This document shows positions 17,033 through 26,967 of a stretch of DNA of 64,000 bases, piece after piece. Origin of the DNA: Roseibium sp. MMSF_3412 (GTDB lineage Bacteria; Pseudomonadota; Alphaproteobacteria; Rhizobiales; Stappiaceae). The stretch's first letter is position 1. The number at the start of each line of letters is the position of its first letter. The notes beneath the pieces are model-generated. The model made no database searches. It saw only the letters and a list, made by a program, of their open reading frames with translations, and had not been told where the DNA came from. The DNA lies in contig NZ_JASHJI010000016.1 in the NCBI RefSeq assembly GCF_030733265.1, positions 88,123 through 152,122 on the forward strand, written 5' to 3'. Both the position numbers and the translations under genes were made by a program.

Positions 17033-19171
17033 TCAATGCGCCAGGATCGCCAGAAGCAAGAGCGCCATGATGTTGGTGATCTTGATCATCGGGTTCACAG
17101 CGGGACCGGCAGTGTCCTTGTAGGGATCGCCCACCGTGTCGCCGGTGACGGAGGCCTTGTGAGCTTCGCCGCCCTTTTCGTGGGTGACACCGTCCTTGTC
17201 GGTGAAACCGTCCTCAAAGGACTTCTTGGCGTTGTCCCAGGCACCGCCGCCTGCCGTCATCGAGATGGCCACAAAGAGGCCGGTCACGATCACGCCGAGC
17301 AGCATGGCCCCAAGCGCCGCGAACGCATCCGCCGGGGTGGCAACCGCGCGAACGACGTAGAACACCACGATCGGCGACAGGACCGGCAGCAGTGAAGGTA
17401 TGATCATTTCGCGGATCGCGGCCTTCGTCAGCATGTCGACGGCGCGTCCGTAGTCCGGACGTTCCGTGCCCTCCATGATACCCGGCTTCTCCTTGAACTG
17501 ACGGCGGACTTCCTCCACCACCGCGCCGGCGGCACGGCCGACGGCCGTCATGGAGATGCCGCCGAAGAGATAAGGCAGCAGTCCGCCGAACAAGAGACCG
17601 GCAACCACATACGGGTTGGAGAGCGTGAACAGCGTATCGACGTCGATGCCCGCGAAGATCGATCCTTCCGCAGCCGTGCTGGAGAAGTATTTCAGATCTT
17701 CCGTGTAGGCCGCGAACAGCACCAGTGCACCAAGACCCGCGGACCCGATGGCGTAGCCCTTGGTCACGGCCTTGGTGGTGTTGCCGACCGCGTCGAGCGC
17801 GTCGGTTGTCGTGCGCACCTCCGCAGGCAGGTCCGCCATTTCCGCAATGCCGCCGGCATTGTCGGTCACGGGCCCGAATGCATCGAGCGCCACGACCATA
17901 CCGGCCAGGGCAAGCATCGTCGTCACCGCGATTGCGATGCCGAACAGTCCGGCAAAGCTGTAGGTCACCAGGATGCCGGCAATGATGATGATCGCCGGAA
18001 GTGCCGTTGCTTCAAGAGAAACGGCAAGACCCTGGATCACGTTGGTGCCGTGACCGGTGACGGAGGCCTGGGCGATCGACTTCACCGGGCGGTACTCCGT
18101 GCCGGTGTAGTATTCCGTGACCCAGATGATGAGCCCGGTCACGATCAGACCCACGATACCGCACACGAAAAGGTCGAAACCGGTGAAGGTGGTTCCGCCG
18201 GAGGTGGTGTATTCGGTACCCGACCCGAGCCAGCCGAAGACAATCACGGCAAGGGCGACGGCCGACAGGACAGACGTCGCGATAAAGCCCTTGTAAAGCG
18301 CGCCCATGATCGAGTTGTTTTCGCCGAGCTTGACGAAGAAGGTTCCGATGATCGAGGTCACGACGCAGCTTGCACCGATCAGAAGCGGCAGCAGCATCAG
18401 GTCGTGAGCGTGTTCGCCGGTAAAGAAGATCGACGCAAGGACCATGGTTGCAACCACGGTCACCGCATAGGTCTCGAACAGGTCGGCCGCCATGCCTGCG
18501 CAGTCACCGACATTGTCGCCGACGTTGTCGGCGATGGTTGCCGGATTGCGCGGGTCGTCTTCGGGAATACCGGCCTCGACCTTGCCGACAAGGTCTCCAC
18601 CGACGTCAGCGCCCTTGGTGAAGATGCCGCCGCCAAGACGCGCGAAGATGGAAATCAGGGAGGCACCGAAGCCTAGCGAGACGAGCGCATCGATCACGGT
18701 GCGGTCCGTCGCCTCGTATCCCATCACGCCTGTCAGGATGGCGTAATAGACGGCGACGCCCAGCAGCGCCAGGCCCGCAACCAGAAGGCCGGTGACGGCA
18801 CCGGCCTTGAAGGCGATTTCCAGCCCGGCGCCGAGGCTCTGGCTGGCGGCCTGCGCGGTGCGCACATTGGCACGAACCGAAACCATCATGCCGATATAGC
18901 CGGCAGCTCCAGAAAGGACCGCCCCGATGGCAAAACCGATTGCCGCGGGTCCGGATAGCAGTATCCACGCGAGCACGAAAACGACGGCGCCAACGATGGC
19001 GATGGTTGTGTATTGCCTGTTTAGATAGGCGCTGGCCCCTTCCTGAATCGCCCCGGCGATTTCCTGCATGCGGGCATTCCCCGCGTCCGCCGCCATGACG
19101 GACTGAATTGCCCATGCGCCATACGCAATGGACAAGAGGCCACAAACAACAATGATGACAAGCTCGATCAT
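17033..19171 (-). CDS. hppA: K+-insensitive proton-translocating pyrophosphatase
   Basis: The 712-aa integral membrane pump with about 16 helices couples hydrolysis of pyrophosphate to proton export. The substrate-binding signature DVGGDLVGKVEAGIPEDD and the DNVGDNVGD motif are intact, as are the C-terminal acidic motif and the DPYKDTAGPA segment. The GNTTKAVTKG motif carries Lys where K+-dependent enzymes have Ala, which marks the K+-independent class. It stands alone, with about 220 bases upstream to the MFS gene, and shares a terminator with the convergent glycosyltransferase gene. Confidence 0.97.
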   Translation of the reverse strand: MIELVIIVVCGLLSIAYGAWAIQSVMAADAGNARMQEIAGAIQEGASAYLNRQYTTIAIVGAVVFVLAWILLSGPAAIGFAIGAVLSGAAGYIGMMVSVRANVRTAQAASQSLGAGLEIAFKAGAVTGLLVAGLALLGVAVYYAILTGVMGYEATDRTVIDALVSLGFGASLISIFARLGGGIFTKGADVGGDLVGKVEAGIPEDDPRNPATIADNVGDNVGDCAGMAADLFETYAVTVVATMVLASIFFTGEHAHDLMLLPLLIGASCVVTSIIGTFFVKLGENNSIMGALYKGFIATSVLSAVALAVIVFGWLGSGTEYTTSGGTTFTGFDLFVCGIVGLIVTGLIIWVTEYYTGTEYRPVKSIAQASVTGHGTNVIQGLAVSLEATALPAIIIIAGILVTYSFAGLFGIAIAVTTMLALAGMVVALDAFGPVTDNAGGIAEMADLPAEVRTTTDALDAVGNTTKAVTKGYAIGSAGLGALVLFAAYTEDLKYFSSTAAEGSIFAGIDVDTLFTLSNPYVVAGLLFGGLLPYLFGGISMTAVGRAAGAVVEEVRRQFKEKPGIMEGTERPDYGRAVDMLTKAAIREMIIPSLLPVLSPIVVFYVVRAVATPADAFAALGAMLLGVIVTGLFVAISMTAGGGAWDNAKKSFEDGFTDKDGVTHEKGGEAHKASVTGDTVGDPYKDTAGPAVNPMIKITNIMALLLLAILAH

Positions 19172-19389
19172 ACTTCCTCCCAGAACTGCGGCGGATCCTT
19201 TTTATTGTTGTTCTGGCCGCCAGATCGCACCGCACACAGATTCCTCAGCGTGAGGCGCGCACACGATAGCAACAAAGCGGAGCGTTTCGTCAAGCTCTCA
19301 CATCGTTTAATTTCACTCTTCCGTTGCGACAAGATTTGATGCGATGCAGCATTTTTGCTGCACTGACGAAAGAGAATCTGGAAGATACT

Positions 19390-20613
19390 TTAAGCGGTTG
19401 TAACTGCTTTTCTTTCAGCCTGAACCAGCCAAACAAGCAATGCGATACACAGCACAACGAACGGAAACACCAGCACATTGACGGTTCCCCAGCCGAATGC
19501 GTTGAGAAGCGCTCCGGATGAAAACGATGCTGCAGCAACAAAACCGAAAACAAGAAAATCGTTGACGGCCTGCACCATATTGCGTTCCTCGGGCCTGTAA
19601 GTGTCGGTCAGCATGGCTGTCGCACCGATGAAGCCGAAATTCCAGCCGAGGCCGAGCAGCACGAGCGCGGTCCAGAAATGCGCCAGTTCAATTCCCATCA
19701 GCGCGACGACCGAACAGCCGGCAAGAAGGGCCAGACCGATTGAAACGATCCGCTCCTTGCCGAAGCGCGCAATGAGACTGCCAGTGAAGAAACTGGGCCC
19801 GAACATGGCCAGGACGTGCCACTGAATGCCAAGGGCGGCATCGGTTTCCGACAGACCGCAGGCGATCATGGCAAGCGGCGTTGCCGTCATGACCAGGCTC
19901 ATGAGCGCGTAGGAACAGATGCCGCAGGCTGCCGCGACAATGAAACGGGGCTGCATCATGATGGTTCGCAGAGGACGACCACCCGATTGTTTCCTGCTCT
20001 GAACCGGGGGCTTCGGTATCCTGATGAAGGCGAGGAGAAAAAGCGACATCAGCGCCAGACCGGCCTGCGCCAGATAGGTTCCCGCAAACATGATCGGTGC
20101 GAACATGTCTTTTGTCGCGATCACGGTCTGCGGACCGACAACGCCCGCCAGCACCCCGCCTGCCAGCACCCACGAAATCGCTTTCGGCTTGAACGTGTCG
20201 CTTGCCGTATCGGCGGCGGCAAAGCGGTATTGCTGCACGAAGGCACCCGCGAACCCTCCCATGGAACAGGCCAGAGAAAACAGCAGAAACTGATCACGGA
20301 ACACGGCAAATGAAGCGAGCAGACCGGAGAGTATGCCGAGGATCGCAGCTCCGGTGAACCCGGCCCTGCGGCCGAAACGGCGCATGATCATTCCGGCCGG
20401 GATCGTGCCGAAGGCGGTCCCCAGGACCATTGCGGACACGGGAAGCGTCGCAAGAGACTTGTCCTGGTCGAGCATCATGTACCCGACCAGCGGTCCCGTC
20501 GCGATCACGATCGAAGCCGATGCCCCGCCAAGCGCCTGTGCCAGCGCCAGCAAGACGGCATTGCGTTTCGCCAGGCGATCATCAACGAAGTGTTCCGGCA
20601 GTGCGGTGGTCAT
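19390..20613 (-). CDS. Major facilitator superfamily transporter
   Basis: This 407-aa protein has about 12 membrane helices and an MFS-type basic motif MRRFGRRAGFTG between helices 2 and 3. The substrate cannot be inferred. It resembles YfkF/YdhP-like drug or metabolite exporters, but no specificity motif is clear. It stands alone between hppA and thiL, with about 120 bases to thiL. Confidence 0.88.
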   Translation of the reverse strand: MTTALPEHFVDDRLAKRNAVLLALAQALGGASASIVIATGPLVGYMMLDQDKSLATLPVSAMVLGTAFGTIPAGMIMRRFGRRAGFTGAAILGILSGLLASFAVFRDQFLLFSLACSMGGFAGAFVQQYRFAAADTASDTFKPKAISWVLAGGVLAGVVGPQTVIATKDMFAPIMFAGTYLAQAGLALMSLFLLAFIRIPKPPVQSRKQSGGRPLRTIMMQPRFIVAAACGICSYALMSLVMTATPLAMIACGLSETDAALGIQWHVLAMFGPSFFTGSLIARFGKERIVSIGLALLAGCSVVALMGIELAHFWTALVLLGLGWNFGFIGATAMLTDTYRPEERNMVQAVNDFLVFGFVAAASFSSGALLNAFGWGTVNVLVFPFVVLCIALLVWLVQAERKAVTTA

Positions 20614-20732
20614 GCGTCAGGTCTCGGGATATGCCGGTCTCGGCGTGCAACGGAAGAGATCGAACGGGTAACACGCCCCGGTCTGCGCGTAAAACACAAC
20701 CCGGCGACATGCGTCAACATGGCCGCCGGTCC

Positions 20733-21731
20733 TCAGAAGTGCGTGAAGCCGCCCAGGCCCTGCGCGGTGAAAGGCACTCCGTTTTCAAGACAGTTTACAC
20801 GGCCCGTGCCTTCGGCAACAGTTCCGATTGGCGTTACCGGGCATCCGGCCGATGCTGCCTGTCGTTGAAATGCCTGCGCCCCGGATGCGGGAACGGCCGT
20901 CAGAATTTCATAATCATCGCCGCCGTTCAGGCATGCCAGAAACGTATCGCGGGACCTTGAGCGGAGCTGGTTCAAGGCAGGCGAGACGGGAACACTTGTC
21001 AACTCGATCTCAAGATCCACGCCGGATGCGGCAGCCATGTGAGCGCTGTCCGCGAACAAACCATCTGAAATGTCCATGGAAGCCGATGCAAATTCGGTCA
21101 CGAGATCGGCCAGGGCAAGCCGTGGCCTGGGCAGGAGATACCGGTCGAGAACATGTCCAACGTCACGGTCCGCGAGGTTGTTTTCGGTGGAAAACCCCGT
21201 GTCGAGACGTATCTTGAGGCCTGCGGCCGCATCCCCGATCGTTCCGGTGACAAAGAGCGCATCGCCAGGTTTCGCGCCTGAGCGCCGGACCGTCCTGCCG
21301 GTCATGACCTCGCCTATTGCCGTGATGGAGACCTGCAAACCGTTGCCGGAACGAATGGTGTCGCCACCAAGCAGGCGGACATCAAAAGCGGACTGATCGG
21401 CCGCCAGCCCCGCACAAAACCGCTCAAGCCAGGTCTCTGTCCAGTCGGACGGCAGCGACAGGCCGAGCAGATAACCCCGTGGCCGGGCTCCCTTTGCGGC
21501 AAGATCCGACAGGTTCACCCTGAGCGCTTTCGCCGCAATCGCTTCCGGCGCATCGTCTTTGAAAAAATGCACGTCGGCGGCAAGCACATCCTTCGTCAGA
21601 ACCAGGTCGCAACCGGGACCTGGCGCAAATACAGCCGCATCATCCGTCAGTCCGAGACTGCCCGGATCGGACGCCAGCGGGGCGAAGAACCGCCTGATCA
21701 GTTCGAATTCGCCAGGGCGGTCCTTCGACAT
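20733..21731 (-). CDS. thiL: Thiamine-monophosphate kinase
   Basis: The 332-aa enzyme phosphorylates thiamine monophosphate to the active thiamine pyrophosphate. Motifs include GLTDDAAVF, the NLSDLAAKGARPRGYLLGLSLP segment, GGDTIRS and SMDISDGLFAD. ATG at 21731 is 1 base after the nusB stop, so the two are translationally coupled. A longer open frame upstream overlaps nusB and is rejected. nusB-thiL coupling is widespread. Confidence 0.95.
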   Translation of the reverse strand: MSKDRPGEFELIRRFFAPLASDPGSLGLTDDAAVFAPGPGCDLVLTKDVLAADVHFFKDDAPEAIAAKALRVNLSDLAAKGARPRGYLLGLSLPSDWTETWLERFCAGLAADQSAFDVRLLGGDTIRSGNGLQVSITAIGEVMTGRTVRRSGAKPGDALFVTGTIGDAAAGLKIRLDTGFSTENNLADRDVGHVLDRYLLPRPRLALADLVTEFASASMDISDGLFADSAHMAAASGVDLEIELTSVPVSPALNQLRSRSRDTFLACLNGGDDYEILTAVPASGAQAFQRQAASAGCPVTPIGTVAEGTGRVNCLENGVPFTAQGLGGFTHF

Positions 21732-21732
21732 G

Positions 21733-22251
21733 TCAGGACGCGCCGTCCGCCTTGCCGCTGTCGAGTTCCGCATTGCGCAGTTCATGCGCCAACCGGTCCA
21801 GAACGCCATTTACGAGACCCGGTTCGTCGTCCTCGAAAAACGCCTTCGCCACATCAATGTATTCGGAAATGATGACCTTGGCCGGCACATCCTTGCGGCG
21901 CAGCAATTCGTAGGAGCCCGAGCGGAGGATCGCGCGCAAAAGGCTGTCTATCCGTTTCAGCGGCCAGCCCTCGGTCAACGCGGTGTGAATGTAGGGGTCG
22001 AGAAACTTCTGATCCTCGACAACGCCGGCCACAATCTGTTTGAACCACTGCTCGTCGGCGTCGCGATACTGCGCGCCGTCGATTTCCTTGCCGAGACGGA
22101 ACGCCGTGAATTCACTCACAACACTCGTAAGCGGCGCACCGCCGACGTCCATCTGGTAAAGGGCCTGGACGGCAGCAAGACGCGCAACGCCCCGTTTGTT
22201 GGCCGGACGCACTGTCTTGGCGGATTGTTCCGGGTCGGCCTTTCCGGTCAT
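21733..22251 (-). CDS. nusB: Transcription antitermination factor NusB
   Basis: This 172-aa all-helical protein binds boxA RNA together with NusE during rRNA transcription. Recognisable segments are ARLAAVQALYQMD near the start, LDPYIHTAL and IISEYIDVAKAF. It lies 5 bases after ribH and 1 base before thiL in the ribD-ribE-ribH-nusB-thiL cluster. Confidence 0.95.
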   Translation of the reverse strand: MTGKADPEQSAKTVRPANKRGVARLAAVQALYQMDVGGAPLTSVVSEFTAFRLGKEIDGAQYRDADEQWFKQIVAGVVEDQKFLDPYIHTALTEGWPLKRIDSLLRAILRSGSYELLRRKDVPAKVIISEYIDVAKAFFEDDEPGLVNGVLDRLAHELRNAELDSGKADGAS

Positions 22252-22256
22252 TCTAC

Positions 22257-22706
22257 TTAAACTCCAAGGCGTTCGCGCAACGCAATCATGTCGAGGGCTG
22301 CGCGTGCCGCAGCACCACCCTTGTTCTTTTCACCGGCCTTCGCGCGCGCCCAGGCCTGCTCGTCATTCTCAACGGTGAGTATAGCGTTTCCGACAGCAAG
22401 GTCCGCATCCACAATCAGGTCCATGATGACCCGGTTGGATTCATTTGCCACGATGTCGTAGTGGGTTGTCTCGCCGCGGATGACCACACCAAGCAGAACG
22501 AAACCATCGTAGAGAACGCCTTCGTTTTCCATCGCCGTCATCGACATGGAAAGCGCAGCCGGGATCTCCAGGACACCGGGAACCGCGATGCGGTCGTAAC
22601 TTGCACCGGCCGCCTCGATCTCCTTGATCGCTCCCTCGGCAAGCGCATCAGCCAGATCGTTGTAAAACCGGGCTTCGATGATCAAGAGTTTCGGTGCAGC
22701 GCTCAT
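22257..22706 (-). CDS. ribH: 6,7-dimethyl-8-ribityllumazine synthase
   Basis: This 149-aa lumazine synthase makes the riboflavin precursor from 5-amino-6-ribitylamino-uracil and dihydroxybutanone phosphate. The active-site segments VPGVLEIPAAL and GVVIRGETTHYD (catalytic His) and the NKGGAAARAAL end are present. A gap of 147 bases separates it from ribE. No FMN riboswitch could be recognised there. Confidence 0.96.
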   Translation of the reverse strand: MSAAPKLLIIEARFYNDLADALAEGAIKEIEAAGASYDRIAVPGVLEIPAALSMSMTAMENEGVLYDGFVLLGVVIRGETTHYDIVANESNRVIMDLIVDADLAVGNAILTVENDEQAWARAKAGEKNKGGAAARAALDMIALRERLGV

Positions 22707-22853
22707 GGGTCAGTTTATCCTGTTTGGGGCGGCGACAGGAACCATGTCCGCCACTGTTTGTCCAGCCTCAATCGTGCAATGCAGCCAGAACCGGACAGCA
22801 TTCTCGCAGCCGGAAGAGAAAAAGCACGTTGCTTCGAAAGGTTGGGACGTCCC

Positions 22854-23465
22854 CTACCCGTTCTTGCCGAATTCCGCAAGTCGCGCGGCGTAACGTGCCA
22901 TCATGTCGACTTCAAGGTTTATCCCGTCACCGACATGGCGATCGGACCAGGTCGTGACCTCGAGTGTGTGGGGGATCAGGAAGACGGAGAACAGACAGCC
23001 GTCCACTTCATTTACGGTGAGCGATGTCCCATCGAGCGCAACGGACCCCTTCCTGGCAATGAAAGGCGCTGTTTCTTCCGGTGCCTCAAACTGGAAATAG
23101 ACCGAGTCCGGATGATCCTCACGCTTCACGACGCGCGCTATGCCGTCAACATGGCCCAGAACAAGATGTCCACCCAGTTCCGCACCGAGTGTCAGGGACC
23201 GTTCCAGATTGAGCCTTTGACCTTCCCGCCAATCGGAGACAGTTGTCAGGGCAAGGGTTTCGGCGGCCGATTCCACCTCGAACCAGTTGCCCGAAGCATC
23301 GTTCGCCTTCGCTGTGACCGTGTGACAAACACCGGAGCACGATATCGACGCACCGATATCGAAGGTCTGGGTATCGTACGACGTTCTGATCCGCGTCCGC
23401 ATCCCGGCGGGGATTTCGGACAGGGAAACGATTTCACCCATGTCGGTCACTATGCCGGTAAACAT
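22854..23465 (-). CDS. ribE: Riboflavin synthase, alpha subunit
   Basis: This 203-aa enzyme dismutates two lumazine molecules to riboflavin. It has the expected two lumazine-binding repeats, starting MFTGIVTDMGEI and, near residue 100, LGGHLVLGHVDGIA. ATG at 23465 follows a GGAGG inside the end of ribD, 1 base after the ribD stop, so the two are coupled. A longer frame reaching into ribD is rejected. Confidence 0.96.
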   Translation of the reverse strand: MFTGIVTDMGEIVSLSEIPAGMRTRIRTSYDTQTFDIGASISCSGVCHTVTAKANDASGNWFEVESAAETLALTTVSDWREGQRLNLERSLTLGAELGGHLVLGHVDGIARVVKREDHPDSVYFQFEAPEETAPFIARKGSVALDGTSLTVNEVDGCLFSVFLIPHTLEVTTWSDRHVGDGINLEVDMMARYAARLAEFGKNG

Positions 23466-23466
23466 G

Positions 23467-24591
23467 TCAGCCTCCACGGCGTCTGAGGTATATGAAACGG
23501 TCCTGATCGAACGAACCTGCGTCGACCCGCTCGAATTTGGGGTCTGAAAGCACATCTTCAAGCGACATGTCCCGCAGGGCCGGTATGCCGCCCTCACCGA
23601 TCACCACGTTTCCGGTGACAACGCAAAGGTCATCGACAAGGTTTGCCTTGAGGAAGGAGGACGCCATGCGCGCGCCCCCTTCCACCATCACGCGGGTGAT
23701 GCCCCTTGTCGCAAGCGCGCTCAACACGACACCGGGATCGATTGAACACTCCCCGGCAGGGACCCGGATTACATTGACACCCGCTGCGGCAAGAAGTTCG
23801 AGCTTGTCCGGATCGGCATCGTTGCCGCAGATAAGCCACACCGGGACATCAACACAGGTGCGCACGAGCTTCGATTCAAGCGGCAAGCGCGCACACCGGT
23901 CCACGATCACACGCACCGGGGAACGCTGTGCCAATCCCGGCAACCTGCAGGTCAGTTGCGGGTCATCGGCGAGCGCGGTTCCGGTTCCGACCAGAATTGC
24001 GTCATGTTCGGCGCGGAAACCGTGCACCATTCGCATCGACAAAGGACCGGAGATCTTGATCTGGCCTTCACCGGACCGGCCAATGAACCCGTCCTTCGAC
24101 ACGGCCAGTTTCAGGAAGACATGCGGCCGCTGTTTGAGCTGGCGAAGCGTGAAGCCGTTGTAGAGGTCCCTCACGTGCTGTTCGCGGACACCGACAACGA
24201 CTTCGACACCCGCGTCCTTCAACATGTTGACACCCCTGCCGGCCACACGCGGGTTCGGGTCCAGCATGCCGATCACCACGCGAGAAACTCCGGCTTCGAT
24301 CAGGGCCAGCGAACACGGAGGCGTGCGGCCATAATGGGAACAGGGCTCCAGCGTGACATAGCAGGTCGCACCCCTGGCCAGCTCGCCTGCGTTTCGAAGT
24401 GCATTCACCTCGGCATGAGCCATGCCGGGCCTGGACGTAACGCCCCGGCCTGCAAGCACCGGCCCGTCCTCGCCTTCTCGCACGATGAGAGCTGCTACTG
24501 CGGGATTCGGCCAGACGCGTCCAAGTCCACGTCGGGCAAGACGCTCGGCTGCGGCCATGAACCGGATATCGGTCGTGGTTTCAGATGACAT
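23467..24591 (-). CDS. ribD: Bifunctional riboflavin biosynthesis protein RibD
   Basis: The 374-aa protein joins an N-terminal deaminase (AHAEVNAL and TLEPCSHYGRTPPC zinc-site motifs) and a C-terminal reductase (HVFLKLAVSKDGFIG, VMVEGGARMASSFL). Together these catalyse two successive steps of riboflavin synthesis. The ATG at 24591 is used. It lies 19 bases after nrdR and directly before ribE. Confidence 0.95.
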   Translation of the reverse strand: MSSETTTDIRFMAAAERLARRGLGRVWPNPAVAALIVREGEDGPVLAGRGVTSRPGMAHAEVNALRNAGELARGATCYVTLEPCSHYGRTPPCSLALIEAGVSRVVIGMLDPNPRVAGRGVNMLKDAGVEVVVGVREQHVRDLYNGFTLRQLKQRPHVFLKLAVSKDGFIGRSGEGQIKISGPLSMRMVHGFRAEHDAILVGTGTALADDPQLTCRLPGLAQRSPVRVIVDRCARLPLESKLVRTCVDVPVWLICGNDADPDKLELLAAAGVNVIRVPAGECSIDPGVVLSALATRGITRVMVEGGARMASSFLKANLVDDLCVVTGNVVIGEGGIPALRDMSLEDVLSDPKFERVDAGSFDQDRFIYLRRRGG

Positions 24592-24610
24592 GACAATCAA
24601 ATCGCAAAGA

Positions 24611-25087
24611 TCATTGGTCTTTTAGTGACGCGTTCTCTGAATCGCTGAGTTCGTCCAGGAGCGCTTCAAAATCTTTTGCTTCTCGGAAATTTCTGTAGAC
24701 GGAGGCAAACCGGACATAGGCGACATCGTCGATGCCCTTCAGCCCCTCCATGACGTGATTGCCGATCGTTTCGGCGGTAATTTCACTTTCTCCGGAGCTT
24801 TCGAGCTGCCGCACGATGCCGCTGACCATGCGCTCGATCCGGTCGGGATCGACCGGGCGCTTGCGTACCGCGATCTGGACCGACCGCATCAGTTTCTCGC
24901 GGTCGAAAGTCACACGGCGTCCGGAACGCTTGAGCACCATCAGTTCGCGCAATTGAACCCGCTCAAACGTTGTGAAACGGCCGCCGCAGGTATTGCAAAT
25001 CCTGCGGCGGCGAATGGTTGTGTTGTCCTCGGTTGGACGGGAATCCTTAACCTGGGTTTCCTCGCCGCCGCAAAACGGACATCTCAT
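24611..25087 (-). CDS. nrdR: Transcriptional repressor NrdR
   Basis: The 158-aa regulator of ribonucleotide reductase genes has an N-terminal zinc ribbon (CPFCGGEETQV, then CNTCGGRFTTFER) and an ATP-cone domain (VLKRSGRRVTFDREKL). Binding of ATP or dATP tunes its repression. It lies 26 bases after glyA and before ribD, the usual alphaproteobacterial order. Confidence 0.97.
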   Translation of the reverse strand: MRCPFCGGEETQVKDSRPTEDNTTIRRRRICNTCGGRFTTFERVQLRELMVLKRSGRRVTFDREKLMRSVQIAVRKRPVDPDRIERMVSGIVRQLESSGESEITAETIGNHVMEGLKGIDDVAYVRFASVYRNFREAKDFEALLDELSDSENASLKDQ

Positions 25088-25113
25088 GTGTCAAAGCTCC
25101 TGAGCGAGCCGGA

Positions 25114-26421
25114 TCAACCCCCGTAGATCGGGAACCGGGCTGTCAGTGCTTCTACCTTGGCTTTGACCGCGGCTTCAACCGCTGCGTTGCCCTCTTCACT
25201 GTTTGCGGCCTTCAAACCATCCAACACTTCCGTGATCAGGGCGGCAACTTCCCTGAATTCGGCAACGCCGAACCCGCGCGTCGTGGCGGCCGGCGTACCA
25301 AGCCGGATCCCGGAGGTCACGAAAGGTTTTTCAGGGTCGAACGGAATGCCGTTCTTGTTGCAGGTGATGTTCGCGCGCTCAAGCGCCTTTTCCGCAACCT
25401 TTCCGGTCGCGTTCTTCGGGCGCAGATCCACAAGCATGAGGTGATTGTCGGTCCCGCCGGAAACGATGTCCAGTCCCTGTTCCTTCAGAGCTTCGGACAG
25501 GGCTTTGGCATTTTCCGCAACGGCGCGGGCATAGGCCTTGAATTCAGGCTGCAGCGCTTCCTTGAAGGCCACGGCCTTGGCCGCGATGACATGCATCAGC
25601 GGGCCGCCCTGAAGGCCGGGGAAAACCGCCGAATTGACTTTCTTGGCGATCGCCTCGTCGTTCGACAGGATCAGGCCGCCGCGCGGACCACGCAGGGATT
25701 TGTGCGTGGTGCTGGTGACAACATGGGCGTGCGGCACCGGCGACGGGTGCACGCCGCCTGCGACCAGGCCGGCGATATGTGCCATGTCCACCATCAGATA
25801 CGCGCCGATGCTGTCGGCAATCTCACGGAACTTCTGCCAGTCCCAGACGCGGGAATAAGCCGTGCCGCCGGCAAGGATCAGCTTCGGCTTGTGTTCGTGG
25901 GCAAGGCGCTCGACCTCGTCCATGTCAAGACGGTGATCGTCCTCACGTACGCCGTAAGACACGACGTTGAACCACTTGCCGGACATGTTCACAGGCGAGC
26001 CGTGCGTCAGGTGGCCACCGGAATTGAGATCGAGCCCCATGAAGGTGTCACCCGGCTGCAGCAGGGCGAGAAACACCGCCTGGTTCATCTGGCTGCCGGA
26101 ATTGGGCTGGACATTGGCAAACTGGCAGCCGAACAGTTCCTTGGCACGCTCGATCGCAAGCGTTTCGGCGACGTCAGCGAATTCACATCCACCGTAGTAG
26201 CGCTTGCCCGGATAACCTTCGGCATATTTGTTGGTGAAAATCGATCCTTGCGCTTCCAGAACTGCGCGCGACACGATGTTCTCCGACGCGATCAGTTCGA
26301 TCTCGTGCCGCTGGCGCCCGAGTTCCTGCTGAACGGAACCGAAGATATCGGGATCAATTTCGGCAAGGGTACTTGTGAAGAAACCGGAATGAGACTGCCC
26401 GGAGCTTTCCATCAAAGACAT
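25114..26421 (-). CDS. glyA: Serine hydroxymethyltransferase
   Basis: The 435-aa PLP enzyme interconverts serine and glycine and loads tetrahydrofolate with a one-carbon unit. The PLP lysine lies in VVTSTTHKSLRGPRGG. Other family segments are ASENIVSRAVLEAQGS and NKYAEGYPGKRYYGGCE. The start at 26421 follows AGGGAAAG; the longer open frame upstream has no support. It is the promoter-proximal gene of the glyA-nrdR-rib-nusB-thiL series. About 215 bases upstream contain no riboswitch that I can recognise. Confidence 0.97.
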   Translation of the reverse strand: MSLMESSGQSHSGFFTSTLAEIDPDIFGSVQQELGRQRHEIELIASENIVSRAVLEAQGSIFTNKYAEGYPGKRYYGGCEFADVAETLAIERAKELFGCQFANVQPNSGSQMNQAVFLALLQPGDTFMGLDLNSGGHLTHGSPVNMSGKWFNVVSYGVREDDHRLDMDEVERLAHEHKPKLILAGGTAYSRVWDWQKFREIADSIGAYLMVDMAHIAGLVAGGVHPSPVPHAHVVTSTTHKSLRGPRGGLILSNDEAIAKKVNSAVFPGLQGGPLMHVIAAKAVAFKEALQPEFKAYARAVAENAKALSEALKEQGLDIVSGGTDNHLMLVDLRPKNATGKVAEKALERANITCNKNGIPFDPEKPFVTSGIRLGTPAATTRGFGVAEFREVAALITEVLDGLKAANSEEGNAAVEAAVKAKVEALTARFPIYGG

Positions 26422-26637
26422 CGCACTTTCCCTGTATTCGTATGACGTAGAACCAAGCCTCGGATTTCGCCCTTTCGGACACCGCCATGCCGTTTGGCCA
26501 AGTTTGCGCGAGGAAGTAACACAGCGCCATTGCAGAACCAAGGGGCATACCGACGCGGCCAATTGGGAAAACGACAGAGAATTTTCTCAAAGTCGCTTAT
26601 CTGCATGACTTTTCATGCTTCGACGGCAAAGCAGCGC

Positions 26638-26865
26638 TCAGTACAATGTCGGATCTGATGACGGGCCATCGCGCTCGGCAATCTGGCTGATCCGGCGCTT
26701 GAGCTTGCGCACCGCAACGCGCTGCAGATCTTCTTGAGCGGTACTTGCGGGCCCGAATGTGGACACTTCTATACCGGTTGCAGCATCGATGGCGGTGACC
26801 TTGACCTGCCCACCGATCGGATGAAATTCGAGATAGATCTCGCCTGGCCGCGGCTCGCGACTCAT
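26638..26865 (-). CDS. Small conserved alphaproteobacterial protein (DUF6898-like)
   Basis: This is a 75-aa basic soluble protein. The pattern IYLEFHPIGGQVKVTAIDAATGIEVSTFGPA followed by a LKRR-rich helix resembles the short DUF6898 family found in this group. GGAGA precedes its ATG at 26865 with good spacing. The function is unknown. It lies upstream of glyA in the same direction, with about 215 bases between. Confidence 0.72.
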   Translation of the reverse strand: MSREPRPGEIYLEFHPIGGQVKVTAIDAATGIEVSTFGPASTAQEDLQRVAVRKLKRRISQIAERDGPSSDPTLY

Positions 26866-26906
26866 CTGCCATCTCCCTGCTGCCCCAGCCTCCTAGAAGA
26901 CACGAA

Positions 26907-26931
26907 ACGCCGGCCTTATCAAGACCGGCGT
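26907..26931 (-). terminator. Hairpin, probable original ldtP terminator
   Basis: The inverted repeat ACGCCGG/CCGGCGT extends through one mismatch to CTT/AAG. On the minus strand it is followed by TTTCGTGTCTT. It lies about 35 bases beyond the ldtP end if the MITE at 26968-27231 is ignored. I read it as the ldtP terminator, now 300 bases from the stop codon. Confidence 0.55.
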
Positions 26932-26967
26932 CCCATTCCCACACATCGGATGAGCTTTGATAACCTA

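Noticed and set aside
22707..22853. FMN riboswitch between ribE and ribH
   Set aside because: The spacer lacks the conserved RFN-element helices I could recognise; it is inside an operon rather than in a leader.
26422..26637. Glycine or SAM riboswitch before glyA
   Set aside because: No conserved core motif or characteristic hairpins were seen in the 215-base leader.
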